DNA of 64,000 bases from Duganella aceris (lineage in GTDB: Bacteria > Pseudomonadota > Gammaproteobacteria > Burkholderiales > Burkholderiaceae_D): the NCBI RefSeq assembly GCF_011090165.1, contig NZ_JAADJT010000006.1, positions 394,288 to 458,287 of the forward strand. Direction: 5' to 3'. Shown here piece after piece: positions 45,376-57,552 of this stretch. Position numbers and translations under genes: made by a program. The notes below the pieces were generated by a model, which saw only the letters and a program-made list of their open reading frames with translations, had not been told where the DNA came from and did no database searches. Numbering within the stretch: position 1 is the first letter of the stretch; each line of letters opens with the position of its first letter.

Positions 45376-46361
45376 CGCTGCCCGCAGCCCCCGCCAGCCT
45401 GCTCGGCCCCGACGGCCAGCCGCTGTTCGGCCGCTACGCCGGCCAGGTCGGCCGCATCGACTGGAGCGGACTGGCGGCGCCGTTCGCGCGCAGCCGCTTG
45501 TGGCGGCGCTTTCACCACAAGCGCTGGCACTACGTGGCGCTGGGCACCGAGCGCATCTTCTGCGCGGTGGCCATCGTCGATCTGGGCTGGACCAGCACCG
45601 CCTTCGCCTACGCCTTCGATCGCGGCGACGGCGACATGCTGGCCAACTTTTCGCAGGACGGCTTGCCGGGCATGTCGGCCAAGCTGGCCAACCACGCCGG
45701 CGAATCGAGCCTGTTCAAGACCCGCAAGAGCCGTATCGACATCGCCAGCCGGGGCGACGGCAGCTTCGCGCTGTCGCTGCGCTGCGACTACCTGGAGATC
45801 GACGCCGAATTCGGCCCCGGCGCCTCGCCGCTGCTGCTGGCGACCGGACCGGTGGCCAAAGGCTCGGTGCACGCGACGCAGAAATCGTCCGGCCTGCCGT
45901 TGAGCGGCGAGGTGCGCACCTGGCGCGAGGACTACGACCTGTCCGGCGGCGTCGCCAGCTTCGACTACTCCAACGGCCTGCTGGCGCGGAACACCGCCTG
46001 GCGCTGGGCTTCGGCGCATAATCTGGAGATGGGCTTCAATCTGCAGGCCGGCTATTTCGGCGGCCACGAGAACGCGCTGTGGCTCGACGGCGAGGTGCAT
46101 GCGCTGGCGCCGGCCCATTTCTTGTACGATAACAGCGATCCGTTGGCGCCCTGGCATATCTTCACCGAGGACGATTTGCTGGAGCTGCACTTCACGCCGG
46201 AGGGCGCGCGCCGCGAGAACAAGAAGATGATGGTGGCGGCCAGCCGCTACCTGCAACCGATCGGCACCTTTTCGGGTTGGGTGCGCAGCGCGCCGGATCA
46301 GCCGAAACGCATCGTCACGCAGATGATCGGCGTGACCGAGGACCATTCATCACGCTGGTAG
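45372..46361 (+). CDS. DUF2804 family protein
   Basis: This 329-residue protein is all-beta-looking, with DUF2804 landmarks: KRWHYVALGTERIFCAVAIV, ANHAGESSLFKTRKSRIDIA and the region HENALWLDGEVHALAPAHFL. Its start codon overlaps the stop of the YcaQ-like gene, so the two are translationally coupled. The family lacks a known biochemical function; some members are discussed as lipocalin-like or hydroxysteroid-related proteins. There is no signal peptide. Confidence 0.9.
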   Translation: MTLPAAPASLLGPDGQPLFGRYAGQVGRIDWSGLAAPFARSRLWRRFHHKRWHYVALGTERIFCAVAIVDLGWTSTAFAYAFDRGDGDMLANFSQDGLPGMSAKLANHAGESSLFKTRKSRIDIASRGDGSFALSLRCDYLEIDAEFGPGASPLLLATGPVAKGSVHATQKSSGLPLSGEVRTWREDYDLSGGVASFDYSNGLLARNTAWRWASAHNLEMGFNLQAGYFGGHENALWLDGEVHALAPAHFLYDNSDPLAPWHIFTEDDLLELHFTPEGARRENKKMMVAASRYLQPIGTFSGWVRSAPDQPKRIVTQMIGVTEDHSSRW

Positions 46362-46377
46362 TTTGGAGAAGCAGGCA

Positions 46378-48798
46378 ATGAGCATCAGGAATCTCGACCG
46401 TTTGTTTCAACCGCGCTCGGTGGCCGTGATCGGCGCATCGGACAACCCGCAGCGCATCGGCACACGCGTGCTGGCCAACCTGGCCGAGACCAGCTATATC
46501 AGCCAGGGCGGCATCGTCTGGCCGCTCAATCCCAAGCACCAGAGCTTGCGCGGCATGCCGTGCTACGCCAGGGTGTCGGCGCTGCCGGCCGCGCCGGACC
46601 TGGCGATCCTGTGCACGCCGCCGGGCACCATCCCCGGCCTGATCGCCGAACTGGGCGCGCGCGGCACCAAGGCCGCCATCGTCATGACGGCCGATCCCGA
46701 TCCGGGCGCGGTCGGCGGGCGCGGCCTGCGCCAGGCCATGCTGGACGCGGCCAAACCGCACTTGCTGCGCATCCTCGGGCCGGGCAGCGTCGGGCTGCAA
46801 TCGCCGGCGCTGGGCCTGAACGCCAGCTTCACCCATCTGGCGGCGGGCAGCGGCAAGCTGGCCTTCGTCTCGCAATCGGGCGCGCTGGCCACGGCGGTGC
46901 TGGACTGGGCCGGCATGCGCGGCATCGGCTTCTCGCGCGTGGTGGCGATGGGCGACACCGCCGACATCGACTTCGGCGACCTGCTCGATTACCTGGCCGC
47001 CGACGCCAACACCGAAGCGATCCTGCTCTGCATCGAAAACCTCAGCGGCGCGCGCAAGTTCATGTCGGCCGGACGGCTGGCGGCGCGCGGCAAGCCGGTG
47101 ATCGTGCTGAAGGTCGGACGCGACGCGGCGCCCGGCGCCGACCTGGTGTTCGACGCCGCGATCCGCCGCGCCGGCATGTTGCGGGTCTACGCCACCGAGG
47201 ATTTGTTCGACGCGGTCGAGACGCTGGCGCGGCGCCGTCCGCAGCGCGGCGAGCGGCTGGCGGTGCTGACCAACGGCGGCGGCCTGGGGCTGATCGCGGC
47301 CGATGCGCTGGAATGCAGCGGCGCGCAACTGGCGCCGCTGGCGGCCGACACCTTGCGCCGGCTGGCGCGCGCCGGCGCGCCGCAAGCCAATCCGGCCGAC
47401 CTGCTGGCCGACGCGCCGGTCGAGCGCTACACCGCCGCCGTCGAGGCGCTGCTGCGCGAGCCGCAGGCCGACGCATTGCTGTTCCTGCACGCGCCGACGG
47501 CGATGGTGCCCAGCAGTCTGATCGCCGAAGCGGTGGCGCCGCTGATGCGCGCCGCGAACAAGAACGTGCTGTCCTGCTGGCTGGGCGGCAGCTCGGTGGC
47601 GGCGGCGCGCCAGGTGTTCGCCGACGCCGGCTTGCCGACCTACGACACGCCGGAAAAAGCGGTGCATGGTTTCCTGCAGATCGCCCAGTACCGCCGCAAC
47701 CAGGATCTGCTGATGGAGGTGCCGGCCGGCTTGCCGACCACCGCCGCGCCGGGACGCGCCGCCGCCCGGGCGCTGGTGCAGGCGGCGCTGGCCGCCGGCC
47801 GCGTCGACCTGTCCGACGGCGACACGCGCGCGCTGCTGGCCGCCTACGGCATCGCGCTGGCGACGCCGCAACAGGCGGCGCTGACCGGCCAGACGCTGGC
47901 GGCGGCGCGGATCCAGATCGCCGCCGATCCGGTGTTCGGACCGGTGGTGTTCTTCGGCCAGGGCGGCATCGCGGCCGAGGTGGCGGCCGACCGCGCCGCC
48001 GGCCTGCCGCCGCTGAACATGACGCTGGCGCGCGACCTGGTCGGCCGCACCCGCGTGTCGCGCCTGATGGCGCAGGGCCAGACCGCCGCCGACGCCGACG
48101 CGGTCAGCCGCACGCTGGTGCAGGTGGCCGACATGGCGGCCGACCTGCCGGAGCTGGCCGAACTCGATCTCAATCCGCTGATCGCCATCGGCGGCGGCGT
48201 GGTGGCGCTGGGCGCGCGCCTGCAACTGGCGAAAGTGCAAAAGTACAGCAAAGGCGGCCGCCAGCTGGCGATCCGGCCGTATCCGCAGGAACTGGAGCAG
48301 ACCGTGGACTGGCGCGGCGGCAAGATCCTGCTGCGTCCGATCCGGCCGGAGGATGGCGCGCAGCATCAGGTGTTCTTCAGCGCGCTGGATCCGGACGATA
48401 TCCGGCTGCGCTTTTTCTCCGCCATGCGCGAGCTGCCGCCGGCGCAGCTGGCGCGGCTGACGCAGATCGATTACGACCGCGCCATGGCCTTCATCGCCAC
48501 CCGTCCCGGCCCCGATGGCCAGCCGGAGACGCTGGGCGTGGTGCGCGCGGTGGCCGATCCGGACAACCAATCGGCCGAGTTCGCGATCATCGTGCGATCC
48601 GATCTGAAAGGGCAGGGACTGGGCTATGTGTTGTTCCAGAAACTGGTGGATTATTTCCGTGGCCACGGCACCGGCGAAATTATCGGCGATGCCTTGTCGG
48701 AAAACCTGGGGGTGCAAAAGCTGGTGCGCCATTTCGGCGGCGTGGTGTTGCCGCACCCGGAAGCGGGAATGGTGCGTTTGCAGCTGCCTTTGCGATAG
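46378..48798 (+). CDS. Pat-like protein acetyltransferase (acyl-CoA synthetase-like domains plus GNAT)
   Basis: This 806-residue protein fuses an NDP-forming acyl-CoA ligase-like part with a C-terminal GNAT domain, as in Pat/YfiQ lysine acetyltransferases. The CoA-binding domain (PRSVAVIGASDNPQRIGTRV), the succinyl-CoA ligase-like domain and the His loop (TPEKAVHGFLQ) are intact. The ATP-grasp region is short: AYGIALATPQQAALTGQTLA runs into ADPVFGPVVFFGQGGIAAEV, where the segment VLKI...HKSDVGGV is expected. The GNAT part has RSDLKGQGLGYVLFQKLVDY. The ATG at 46378 has GGAG upstream; a TTG at 46363 is an alternative. Confidence 0.9.
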   Translation: MSIRNLDRLFQPRSVAVIGASDNPQRIGTRVLANLAETSYISQGGIVWPLNPKHQSLRGMPCYARVSALPAAPDLAILCTPPGTIPGLIAELGARGTKAAIVMTADPDPGAVGGRGLRQAMLDAAKPHLLRILGPGSVGLQSPALGLNASFTHLAAGSGKLAFVSQSGALATAVLDWAGMRGIGFSRVVAMGDTADIDFGDLLDYLAADANTEAILLCIENLSGARKFMSAGRLAARGKPVIVLKVGRDAAPGADLVFDAAIRRAGMLRVYATEDLFDAVETLARRRPQRGERLAVLTNGGGLGLIAADALECSGAQLAPLAADTLRRLARAGAPQANPADLLADAPVERYTAAVEALLREPQADALLFLHAPTAMVPSSLIAEAVAPLMRAANKNVLSCWLGGSSVAAARQVFADAGLPTYDTPEKAVHGFLQIAQYRRNQDLLMEVPAGLPTTAAPGRAAARALVQAALAAGRVDLSDGDTRALLAAYGIALATPQQAALTGQTLAAARIQIAADPVFGPVVFFGQGGIAAEVAADRAAGLPPLNMTLARDLVGRTRVSRLMAQGQTAADADAVSRTLVQVADMAADLPELAELDLNPLIAIGGGVVALGARLQLAKVQKYSKGGRQLAIRPYPQELEQTVDWRGGKILLRPIRPEDGAQHQVFFSALDPDDIRLRFFSAMRELPPAQLARLTQIDYDRAMAFIATRPGPDGQPETLGVVRAVADPDNQSAEFAIIVRSDLKGQGLGYVLFQKLVDYFRGHGTGEIIGDALSENLGVQKLVRHFGGVVLPHPEAGMVRLQLPLR

Positions 48799-48957
48799 CA
48801 ATCCGGGCGCACTTGATATATATTTAACCCATAATTAAACAACATCTACGCTGGGCCGGTTTGTTCTAGCTCAAAGCGCGTCTGTCGGCTTTATTTACAC
48901 TTTTACTTCCGCTTGCCGCCCCACGGGGCGTGCACAACTTCAGCTTGGGGAGTCAGA

Positions 48958-49665
48958 ATGTTAACTGCGACATATACATTGGTGGCCCTGTCGGTAGAGC
49001 AGTCCAGCATTCGCTTGAGTTTGCTATCTTTTCAGAAATATGTGCGCTCGACGCTGATGCAGCAGAACACCATGACCCTGTCGCAGCTGGAATATGCCTG
49101 CGAGAACCTCGACAGCCTGTACGAAGCGTGCCGCTGGCGCAAGACCGAGATGTATCTGATCCCGGCGCTGGTGGGCGTGACCGAACGCGCCGATCAATTG
49201 TTGGAAGAACTCAATCGTCTGAACCAGTCGGCGCTGATGTCGATCCGGCTGCTGCAGGAAAAGCTGGGCATGCTGGCCGACGTGCGCGACGAGCAGGTGC
49301 GCCTGATCTGCGACAGCATTGAAAACTTTTGCGCCGCGCTGCTGAAGCGGCTGGAAAAAGAGGAGCAGGAATTGTTTGCGATCGCGCGCGCCGCGATCGC
49401 CGGGGAAACCTGGTTCTCGATCGCCAACCAGCTGATGATGCACGATAAGCACCTGGTTGAAATGAAGCGCTCGGCCCAGGACTCGGCCGACGGGGCGCGC
49501 TCGCCGGTGCGGCGGCGCGCCGCCGCCATGCCGGCGCCTGACGACGCACAGATTTCCATTCCCGGCTTGCAGGTTTTGCCGATAGTAAGCATCGAAGACG
49601 CCGCCACGCCGGCCGTGTCGCGCAGCGCGCGGCAACAGGCGCACGGCGATGCCATGTTGAAATAA
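48958..49665 (+). CDS. Helical-bundle protein, possibly hemerythrin-like without full metal site
   Basis: This 235-residue protein is mostly helical. The start at 48958 has a GGGGAG site. The first helices (LTATYTLVALSVEQSSIRLS; LEYACENLDSLYEACRWRKT) are followed by a segment LLKRLEKEEQELFAIARAAI and ETWFSIANQLMMHDKH that resembles the last helices of hemerythrin domains (HxxEExxLF). The usual His residues are partly replaced (Lys before LEKEE). The tail is basic and disordered. It could be a signalling protein with a degenerate hemerythrin fold; this is tentative. Confidence 0.72.
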   Translation: MLTATYTLVALSVEQSSIRLSLLSFQKYVRSTLMQQNTMTLSQLEYACENLDSLYEACRWRKTEMYLIPALVGVTERADQLLEELNRLNQSALMSIRLLQEKLGMLADVRDEQVRLICDSIENFCAALLKRLEKEEQELFAIARAAIAGETWFSIANQLMMHDKHLVEMKRSAQDSADGARSPVRRRAAAMPAPDDAQISIPGLQVLPIVSIEDAATPAVSRSARQQAHGDAMLK

Positions 49666-49743
49666 CCGCTCGAATAGCAGACGCCTCGGGCAAAATCCCC
49701 TCGCTTTGCTATGATGGTGGTTTTAGCCATCTCATAGCGCACA

Positions 49744-52542
49744 ATGTTCGATTTCCTCTTTAAGCGTGCCGCCGACCAGCAGCCCGATCCGCAAGCAGCA
49801 CCGGCGACCCCGGACACGGGCGCCGCGGCCGCCGCATCGGCCAGCCGTCGCGATGAACAGACGCGGGTCGCCAACGGCCTGGCCGGCAACGAGGCGGGCG
49901 CCGTCGAGCTGATCCTGCGCAGCGAATTCGCTGGCGTGCGCTTGGCCGCCGCCGAGCATGTGGTGTCGCAGCCCTATCTGGAACAGGTGCAGCAGGCGAT
50001 GCGCAACACGGACCGCCGCGTTGCCAAGCTGATGCAGGGCCGCCTGGATGCGATCCGCTATCAGCAGACGGAGCAACAAAAAGCACAGGCGTGCCTGGAT
50101 CATGCGCAACGGTTGTTGCAGGATGAAAAGCTGACGCCGAACCAGGTGGCGGAATTGGATCGCGAGTGGAAGCTGGTCGCGGATGCGCCGTCGCTGATCG
50201 CGCCGTTCGAGGCGGCGCGCGCGGCGCTGGCGGCGCGGCTGGAGGCGCAGGTCAAGTTACAGCGCACGATCATCGATGCGATGGCGGCGGTGCGTCAGTT
50301 GCCGGGCTCGGCATCGCGCGAAGAGGCTGGGCAGGCGCTGGAGCGTTATACCGCAGCGCATGCCGATTATCAGCAGGCGCCGGAACACAATGCCTTGCCG
50401 CGCCACTTGCTGCGGGATTATGCCGAGGCGCTGGAACAGGCGCGCGCCGCGCTGGCGGCTCCGGTCAAGCCGGCGGTCGAGGCGGCAGGAGCCGTCGCCG
50501 CCGCCGCCGGGCCTGGTCCGGCAGTTGCGTCGGCGGCGACCAATGCCGACGATTCGGTTGGTGCGGTCGATGCGGCGCATCCCGCTGGCTCGGCCGCGGC
50601 TGATCCGGCGGCGGCCCTCGCAACCGGCGCAGCGACGGCGTCCGACGCCGAGTCCGCATCCGCGCCGGGCGCGCCCGCTCGCGCGCCGCAGAAGCCCGCC
50701 AAGCAAGCCGCCGCGCCCAAGGAAACCGACAAGAAATTCCTGGAAACCCTGGACGCGCTGGAAGCCGCTTTGGAGCACGGCCTGCTGCACGCCGCCGCCG
50801 AACACGACAAATGGCTGAAGGAACACAAAACCCGTCTGACGCACGCCCAGACCGAGCGCCTGACCCACGTCCGCGCCGAGCTGAAGCGCCTGGGCGACTG
50901 GGCGCGCTGGGGCGGCAACGTCTCGCGCGAGGAATTGGTCAAGGCGGTGGAGGAACTGCCGGCGCTGGGCCTGGCGATGAGCGAGCTGGCCAAGAAGGTC
51001 GGCAGCATGCGCGAGCGCTGGAAGTCGCTGGACGCGGTCTCCGGTCACGCGCCGAAGAGCCTGTGGGAACGCTTCGACACGGCCTGCACCACCGCCTACG
51101 CGCCGGCCGCCGCTCACTTCAAGCAACTGGCCGATGAACGTCATGCCAACGCCGCCAAGGCGCAAGCCTTGCTGGCCGAGACCCAGGCCATGGCCGCCGC
51201 CGCCGCGACCAGTGAGGCCGATCTGAAGAACGTGGCCGCCGCCGGCCAGCGTTTGCGCCAGGTGTGGGGCCGACTTGGCACCATCGACCGCAAGGAGAAG
51301 CGCAAGCTGGACCAGGCGTTCGACAAGGCCTTGTCGCAGATGCTGGCGCCGCTGTCCGAGCAGCGCAAGATCGAGACCGCCAAGCGCGAGCAATTGATCG
51401 CCGAGGCGGAGGCCTTGCAGCCGTCCGAGCGGCATACGCTGGACAAGTTGCGTCATCTGCAGGAGCGTTGGCAGGAGCAGGCCAAGGCGCTGCCGCTGGA
51501 GCGCAAGGCTGAGCAGGCGCTGTGGCAACGGTTCCGCGCGGCTTGCGACGCAATTTTCGCGAAGCGCAAGGAAACTGCGCATGCCGCCGATCATGAGCGC
51601 AAGTCGCATCTGCATGCGCGTGAGGCGTTGTGCAAGGAGTTGGAAGAGGCGGTCTTCAGCGGCGACGACAAGGCGCAGCTGGCCGGCATCGCGCAGAAGC
51701 TGCGGGATGCGGCGACTGCCTGGCACGCCATCGGTGCTGTGCCGCGCGCGGCGGAGCCCAAGATTAATCAGCGGTATCACAACGCCGTCGCCGCCGTGCA
51801 GGCGCAGGCCGATACGATCAAGCGTCGCGCCGGCGCCGCGCAAGCGAACGCGCTGCGCGACAAGCTGCGGCTGTGCCAGGCGCTGGAAAGCGCGATCGGC
51901 GCCAAGCCGTTCGGCGCTGCGACCGGCACCGCAGCCGGCAACGGCGCCGCCGATGCGATCGGCACTGACGCGGCTGGCACGGCAGCCGACGTCGCAGCCG
52001 GCAACGGCGCCGCCGGCGCAGCTGCTGACGGCGCGACCGGCAAAGGCGCCGGCTTGTCCGCCACAGCGGCCGACGCCGCGGTCGGCGAAGGGGCGGCTGG
52101 CGCGGCAAGCGACGGCGCCGCCGTTGGTGCGGCAACGGATGCCGCCGGCTGGCTGGCGCGCTGGGCGGCACTGCCGGTGCTCGGCGGCGAGTATGAGCGC
52201 GCGCTGAAGGGCCGCTTCGATGCCGCACTGGCCGCGCTGGACGGCGCGGACGGCAAGCGCGTCGCCTACGCCGAGCAACTGGAGCGCAACCGCGCCAAGC
52301 TGCTGGACGAAGTGTTGCGTCTGGAAATCGTGGCCGGCGTCGACAGCGGCGCCGAGTTCGCCCGGGAACGCCTGAAGATGCAGGTCGAAGTGCTGCAATC
52401 GTCGCTGAAATCCGGCCAGAAGCCGCAGACCGCCAGCGCCGCCTACCTGCAACTGTGCGCGATGCCGGCCCTGGCCGACGCCCGCACCACCAGCCGCATC
52501 GAGCAGCTGTTCCGTCGTATCGGCGCCGCGGAGCGGGCATGA
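49744..52542 (+). CDS. DUF349 domain protein
   Basis: This 932-residue protein has several DUF349 coiled-coil helix pairs (LKRLGDWARWGGNVSREELV; LWERFDTACTTAYAPAAAHF; LWQRFRAACDAIFAKRKETA). Two low-complexity inserts stand out. One is Ala/Pro-rich at about residues 240-325. The other is a degenerate Ala/Gly/Asp repeat at about 720-800, built of units like AAGNGAADA and ADGATGKGAG. DUF349 proteins are cytosolic, and their function is poorly defined. Its stop overlaps the moaE start by four bases. Confidence 0.88.
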   Translation: MFDFLFKRAADQQPDPQAAPATPDTGAAAAASASRRDEQTRVANGLAGNEAGAVELILRSEFAGVRLAAAEHVVSQPYLEQVQQAMRNTDRRVAKLMQGRLDAIRYQQTEQQKAQACLDHAQRLLQDEKLTPNQVAELDREWKLVADAPSLIAPFEAARAALAARLEAQVKLQRTIIDAMAAVRQLPGSASREEAGQALERYTAAHADYQQAPEHNALPRHLLRDYAEALEQARAALAAPVKPAVEAAGAVAAAAGPGPAVASAATNADDSVGAVDAAHPAGSAAADPAAALATGAATASDAESASAPGAPARAPQKPAKQAAAPKETDKKFLETLDALEAALEHGLLHAAAEHDKWLKEHKTRLTHAQTERLTHVRAELKRLGDWARWGGNVSREELVKAVEELPALGLAMSELAKKVGSMRERWKSLDAVSGHAPKSLWERFDTACTTAYAPAAAHFKQLADERHANAAKAQALLAETQAMAAAAATSEADLKNVAAAGQRLRQVWGRLGTIDRKEKRKLDQAFDKALSQMLAPLSEQRKIETAKREQLIAEAEALQPSERHTLDKLRHLQERWQEQAKALPLERKAEQALWQRFRAACDAIFAKRKETAHAADHERKSHLHAREALCKELEEAVFSGDDKAQLAGIAQKLRDAATAWHAIGAVPRAAEPKINQRYHNAVAAVQAQADTIKRRAGAAQANALRDKLRLCQALESAIGAKPFGAATGTAAGNGAADAIGTDAAGTAADVAAGNGAAGAAADGATGKGAGLSATAADAAVGEGAAGAASDGAAVGAATDAAGWLARWAALPVLGGEYERALKGRFDAALAALDGADGKRVAYAEQLERNRAKLLDEVLRLEIVAGVDSGAEFARERLKMQVEVLQSSLKSGQKPQTASAAYLQLCAMPALADARTTSRIEQLFRRIGAAERA

Positions 52543-52994
52543 GCGTCCGCATCCAGGCTGAAGACTTCGACTTGAGCACCGAAGTCGCCCAGTTGCGCGC
52601 CGCCAACCCCAAGGTTGGCGCCATCGTCACCTTCCTGGGCACGGTGCGCGACCTGAACGACGGCACCAGCGTGGCCGAAATGGAACTGGAGCACTATCCC
52701 GGCATGACCGAGCAATCGATCGGCGCCATCATCGAGCAGGCCAAACAGCGCTGGCCGGTGTCCGGCGCGCTGGTGATCCACCGTATCGGCCCGCTCAAGC
52801 CGATGGAGCAGATCGTGCTGGTGGCGGTGATGGGCGCACATCGCGGCGAAACCTTCGCCGCCTGCGAGTTCATCATCGATTACCTGAAGACCGAAGCCCC
52901 GTTCTGGAAAAAAGAGCACACCCCGGCCGGCGCGCGCTGGGTCGACGCCCGCGTCAGCGACGACGCGGCGTTGCAAAAGTGGAACGCTCCTTGA
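52539..52994 (+). CDS. moaE: Molybdopterin synthase catalytic subunit MoaE
   Basis: MoaE, with MoaD, inserts dithiolene sulfur into precursor Z to make molybdopterin. The 151-residue protein has the family landmarks GAIVTFLGTVRD, LEHYPGMTEQSI, VIHRIG, VAVMGAHRGETFAACEFIID and the active-site lysine region APFWKKEH. The ATG at 52539 is coupled to the DUF349 stop (ATGA). No moaD is visible in the window; it may lie elsewhere, so the linkage to the DUF349 gene is unusual. Confidence 0.96.
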   Translation: MSVRIQAEDFDLSTEVAQLRAANPKVGAIVTFLGTVRDLNDGTSVAEMELEHYPGMTEQSIGAIIEQAKQRWPVSGALVIHRIGPLKPMEQIVLVAVMGAHRGETFAACEFIIDYLKTEAPFWKKEHTPAGARWVDARVSDDAALQKWNAP

Positions 52995-53050
52995 AAAACT
53001 GCCCGCTTGGCACTATGTATGCGATAAGTTAAATCTATCGGAGCAACACC

Positions 53051-55651
<2,601 letters not shown>

Positions 55652-56575
55652 CTAGCAGTGGTGGACGATGCGGTTGCGCCCGTCGTGTTTGGCGCGGTAC
55701 AGCGCGTCGTCCGCCCGTTTCAGCACATCTTCGTAGGACCGGTCGTCCGGTTCCATTTCGCTCAGGCCGCCGCTGATGGTGGCGCCGTCGCCCAGCGTGC
55801 CCAGTGCGCGCAGATGGTCGGCGATGCGCTGGCGCAGCCGCTCGGCGATCGGCAGCGCGTGCTCGCAGCTGGTGTGCGGCATCAGGATCACGAACTCATC
55901 GCCGCCCAGCCGCGCCGGGAAATCGGTGATGCGCAATTCATCGCGGCACACCTCGGCGGTGGCGATGATCGCCTTGTCGCCGGCCAGATGGCCGTAGACG
56001 TCGTTGATGTTCTTGAAGTTGTCGATGTCGAAGATCAGCACCGAGGTCGGCGTCTTGTAGCGGGCGTACAGATCGTAGTGTTCGGTCAGCGCCGCCATCA
56101 GCTTGCGCCGGTTGGCCAGGCTGGTCAGCGAATCGGTCTCGCTCTGCGTGCGCAGCAAGGTTTCCAGTTTTTTGCTGGCGGTGATGTTGCTGGCCACCCA
56201 TAACACCGCATCCTCGCCCTGCACCGGGTAGCCCAGCGCCTGCACCCGGCCTTCGAACCAGATCGTCTCGTCCGGTCCTTCGCCGTCTTCCATGCCTTTA
56301 ATATCATTGCGATGCAGCGCGTACTCGACCACGTGCAGGCGGTCGGCCGTCAGCGCGGCGGCGATTTGCTGGCCGAACCAGGCGGCCTTGTCCGCATTGA
56401 GCACGTCGCCGATGGATTTGCCGACCAGACCGCTGCCATCGTGGTAGTAGCGCGAGTCGGTGCCGCCGAAGATGGCCGCATAACGGCCGCTGCGCGTGAG
56501 GATGAATGCCGGGTCGGGCAGGGCCGCCAGCAATGCCGCGATTTGTTCAGTTGAAAAAAGCGACAGGTCCGTCAT
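55652..56575 (-). CDS. PAS-GGDEF diguanylate cyclase, soluble
   Basis: This 307-residue protein has no membrane helix. A PAS-like domain (LLAALPDPAFILTRSGRYAA to WVASNITASKKLE) is followed by an intact GGDEF domain (ARLGGDEFVILM), with I-site RITD five residues ahead. It should synthesise c-di-GMP and be product-inhibited. The ATG at 56575 is preferred; a GTG at 56608 would add 11 residues. No strong ribosome-binding site is seen for either. Confidence 0.92.
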   Translation of the reverse strand: MTDLSLFSTEQIAALLAALPDPAFILTRSGRYAAIFGGTDSRYYHDGSGLVGKSIGDVLNADKAAWFGQQIAAALTADRLHVVEYALHRNDIKGMEDGEGPDETIWFEGRVQALGYPVQGEDAVLWVASNITASKKLETLLRTQSETDSLTSLANRRKLMAALTEHYDLYARYKTPTSVLIFDIDNFKNINDVYGHLAGDKAIIATAEVCRDELRITDFPARLGGDEFVILMPHTSCEHALPIAERLRQRIADHLRALGTLGDGATISGGLSEMEPDDRSYEDVLKRADDALYRAKHDGRNRIVHHC

Positions 56576-56672
56576 GCGATATCGTTGTTCTGTTTGATGA
56601 GTTTCCACTAATGTACCGTACTTTCGTCCAAGACAACGTTAACGGCACAAATTTCAGAAACTTAACGAACTA

Positions 56673-57467
56673 TCACTGTTGCTGTCCAAAAAACATTGAT
56701 GGCGAGCAGCCGAAGGTCTTCTTGAACATCGCCGAGAAAGCCGACTGGCTGGCGTAACCGAGCTGCGCCGCCACCTGCGACAGTGGCAGGCCGCGCGAGA
56801 TCAGCGGCGCCGCGTGCGCCAGGCGCACCTGCTGGCGCCAGTGGCCGAAGCTCATGCCAAGCTCGCGCTCGAACAGCCGCGCCAACGTGCGCTCCGAGGC
56901 GCCGACCTGGCCGGCCCAGTGCGCCAGCGTCTGCTCGGCGCCGGGATCGGCGATCAAGGCGTCGCACAGCGCCTTGAGGCGCTTGTCCGCTGGCAGCGGT
57001 ACGCGGATCGGGCGCACCGCGCAGCGCGGCACCTCGTCCAGGATCATTTCCACCAGCAGTTGTTCGCGGTTGGATTGCTCGTTCTGGTCGTGCTGTTCCA
57101 GCGTGGCGACCAGCTCGCGCAGCAGCGCCGACACCTGCAACACCTTGCAGTCGGTGCCGGGGAAGGGCGATCGGCTGGCGTGCACCCACACCGGCCTCAG
57201 CCGGACATTCTCCAGCATCGTCACCTCGTGCTCCACCTCCGGCGGGATCCAGATCGCCCGCTGCGGCGGCACGATCCAGCTGCTGCGGTTGGCGGTGACG
57301 CGGATGACGCCCTGCTTGATATAAGTAAACTGGCCATAAGGATGGTGGTGCGATAGCAACGTCGCGTCGGCCGGCAAGTCGCGTCCGGACATCGTCAGCG
57401 GACGCGACGGCGACGGGTGATTGGCGTGGGCGTTGATCTGCGTATGCGTGACGACGGGAATGGACAT
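56673..57467 (-). CDS. AraC family transcriptional regulator
   Basis: This 264-residue regulator has an N-terminal cupin (YGQFTYIKQGVIRVTANRSS; WIPPEVEHEVTMLENV). A C-terminal double helix-turn-helix has QVGASERTLARLFERELGMS in the first HTH and PLSQVAAQLGYASQSAFSAM, FKKTFGCSP in the second. It is divergent from the MFS gene with an 85-base gap, so it probably controls that transporter. The layout recalls NimR/NimT-type drug-export pairs. The inducer is unknown. Confidence 0.93.
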   Translation of the reverse strand: MSIPVVTHTQINAHANHPSPSRPLTMSGRDLPADATLLSHHHPYGQFTYIKQGVIRVTANRSSWIVPPQRAIWIPPEVEHEVTMLENVRLRPVWVHASRSPFPGTDCKVLQVSALLRELVATLEQHDQNEQSNREQLLVEMILDEVPRCAVRPIRVPLPADKRLKALCDALIADPGAEQTLAHWAGQVGASERTLARLFERELGMSFGHWRQQVRLAHAAPLISRGLPLSQVAAQLGYASQSAFSAMFKKTFGCSPSMFFGQQQ

Positions 57468-57552
57468 GGCGTGAAATCGATAAATTATGTCGTTCTATCT
57501 TAAATCAGACGGCCCGAAATTGCTTACACTTCCGGAAACAACAGGAGAAAGC

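Noticed and set aside
46315..48801. 828-residue minus-strand open frame opposite the Pat-like gene
   Set aside because: Antisense shadow with Arg/Gln/His-rich composition; the plus strand encodes a clear multidomain protein.
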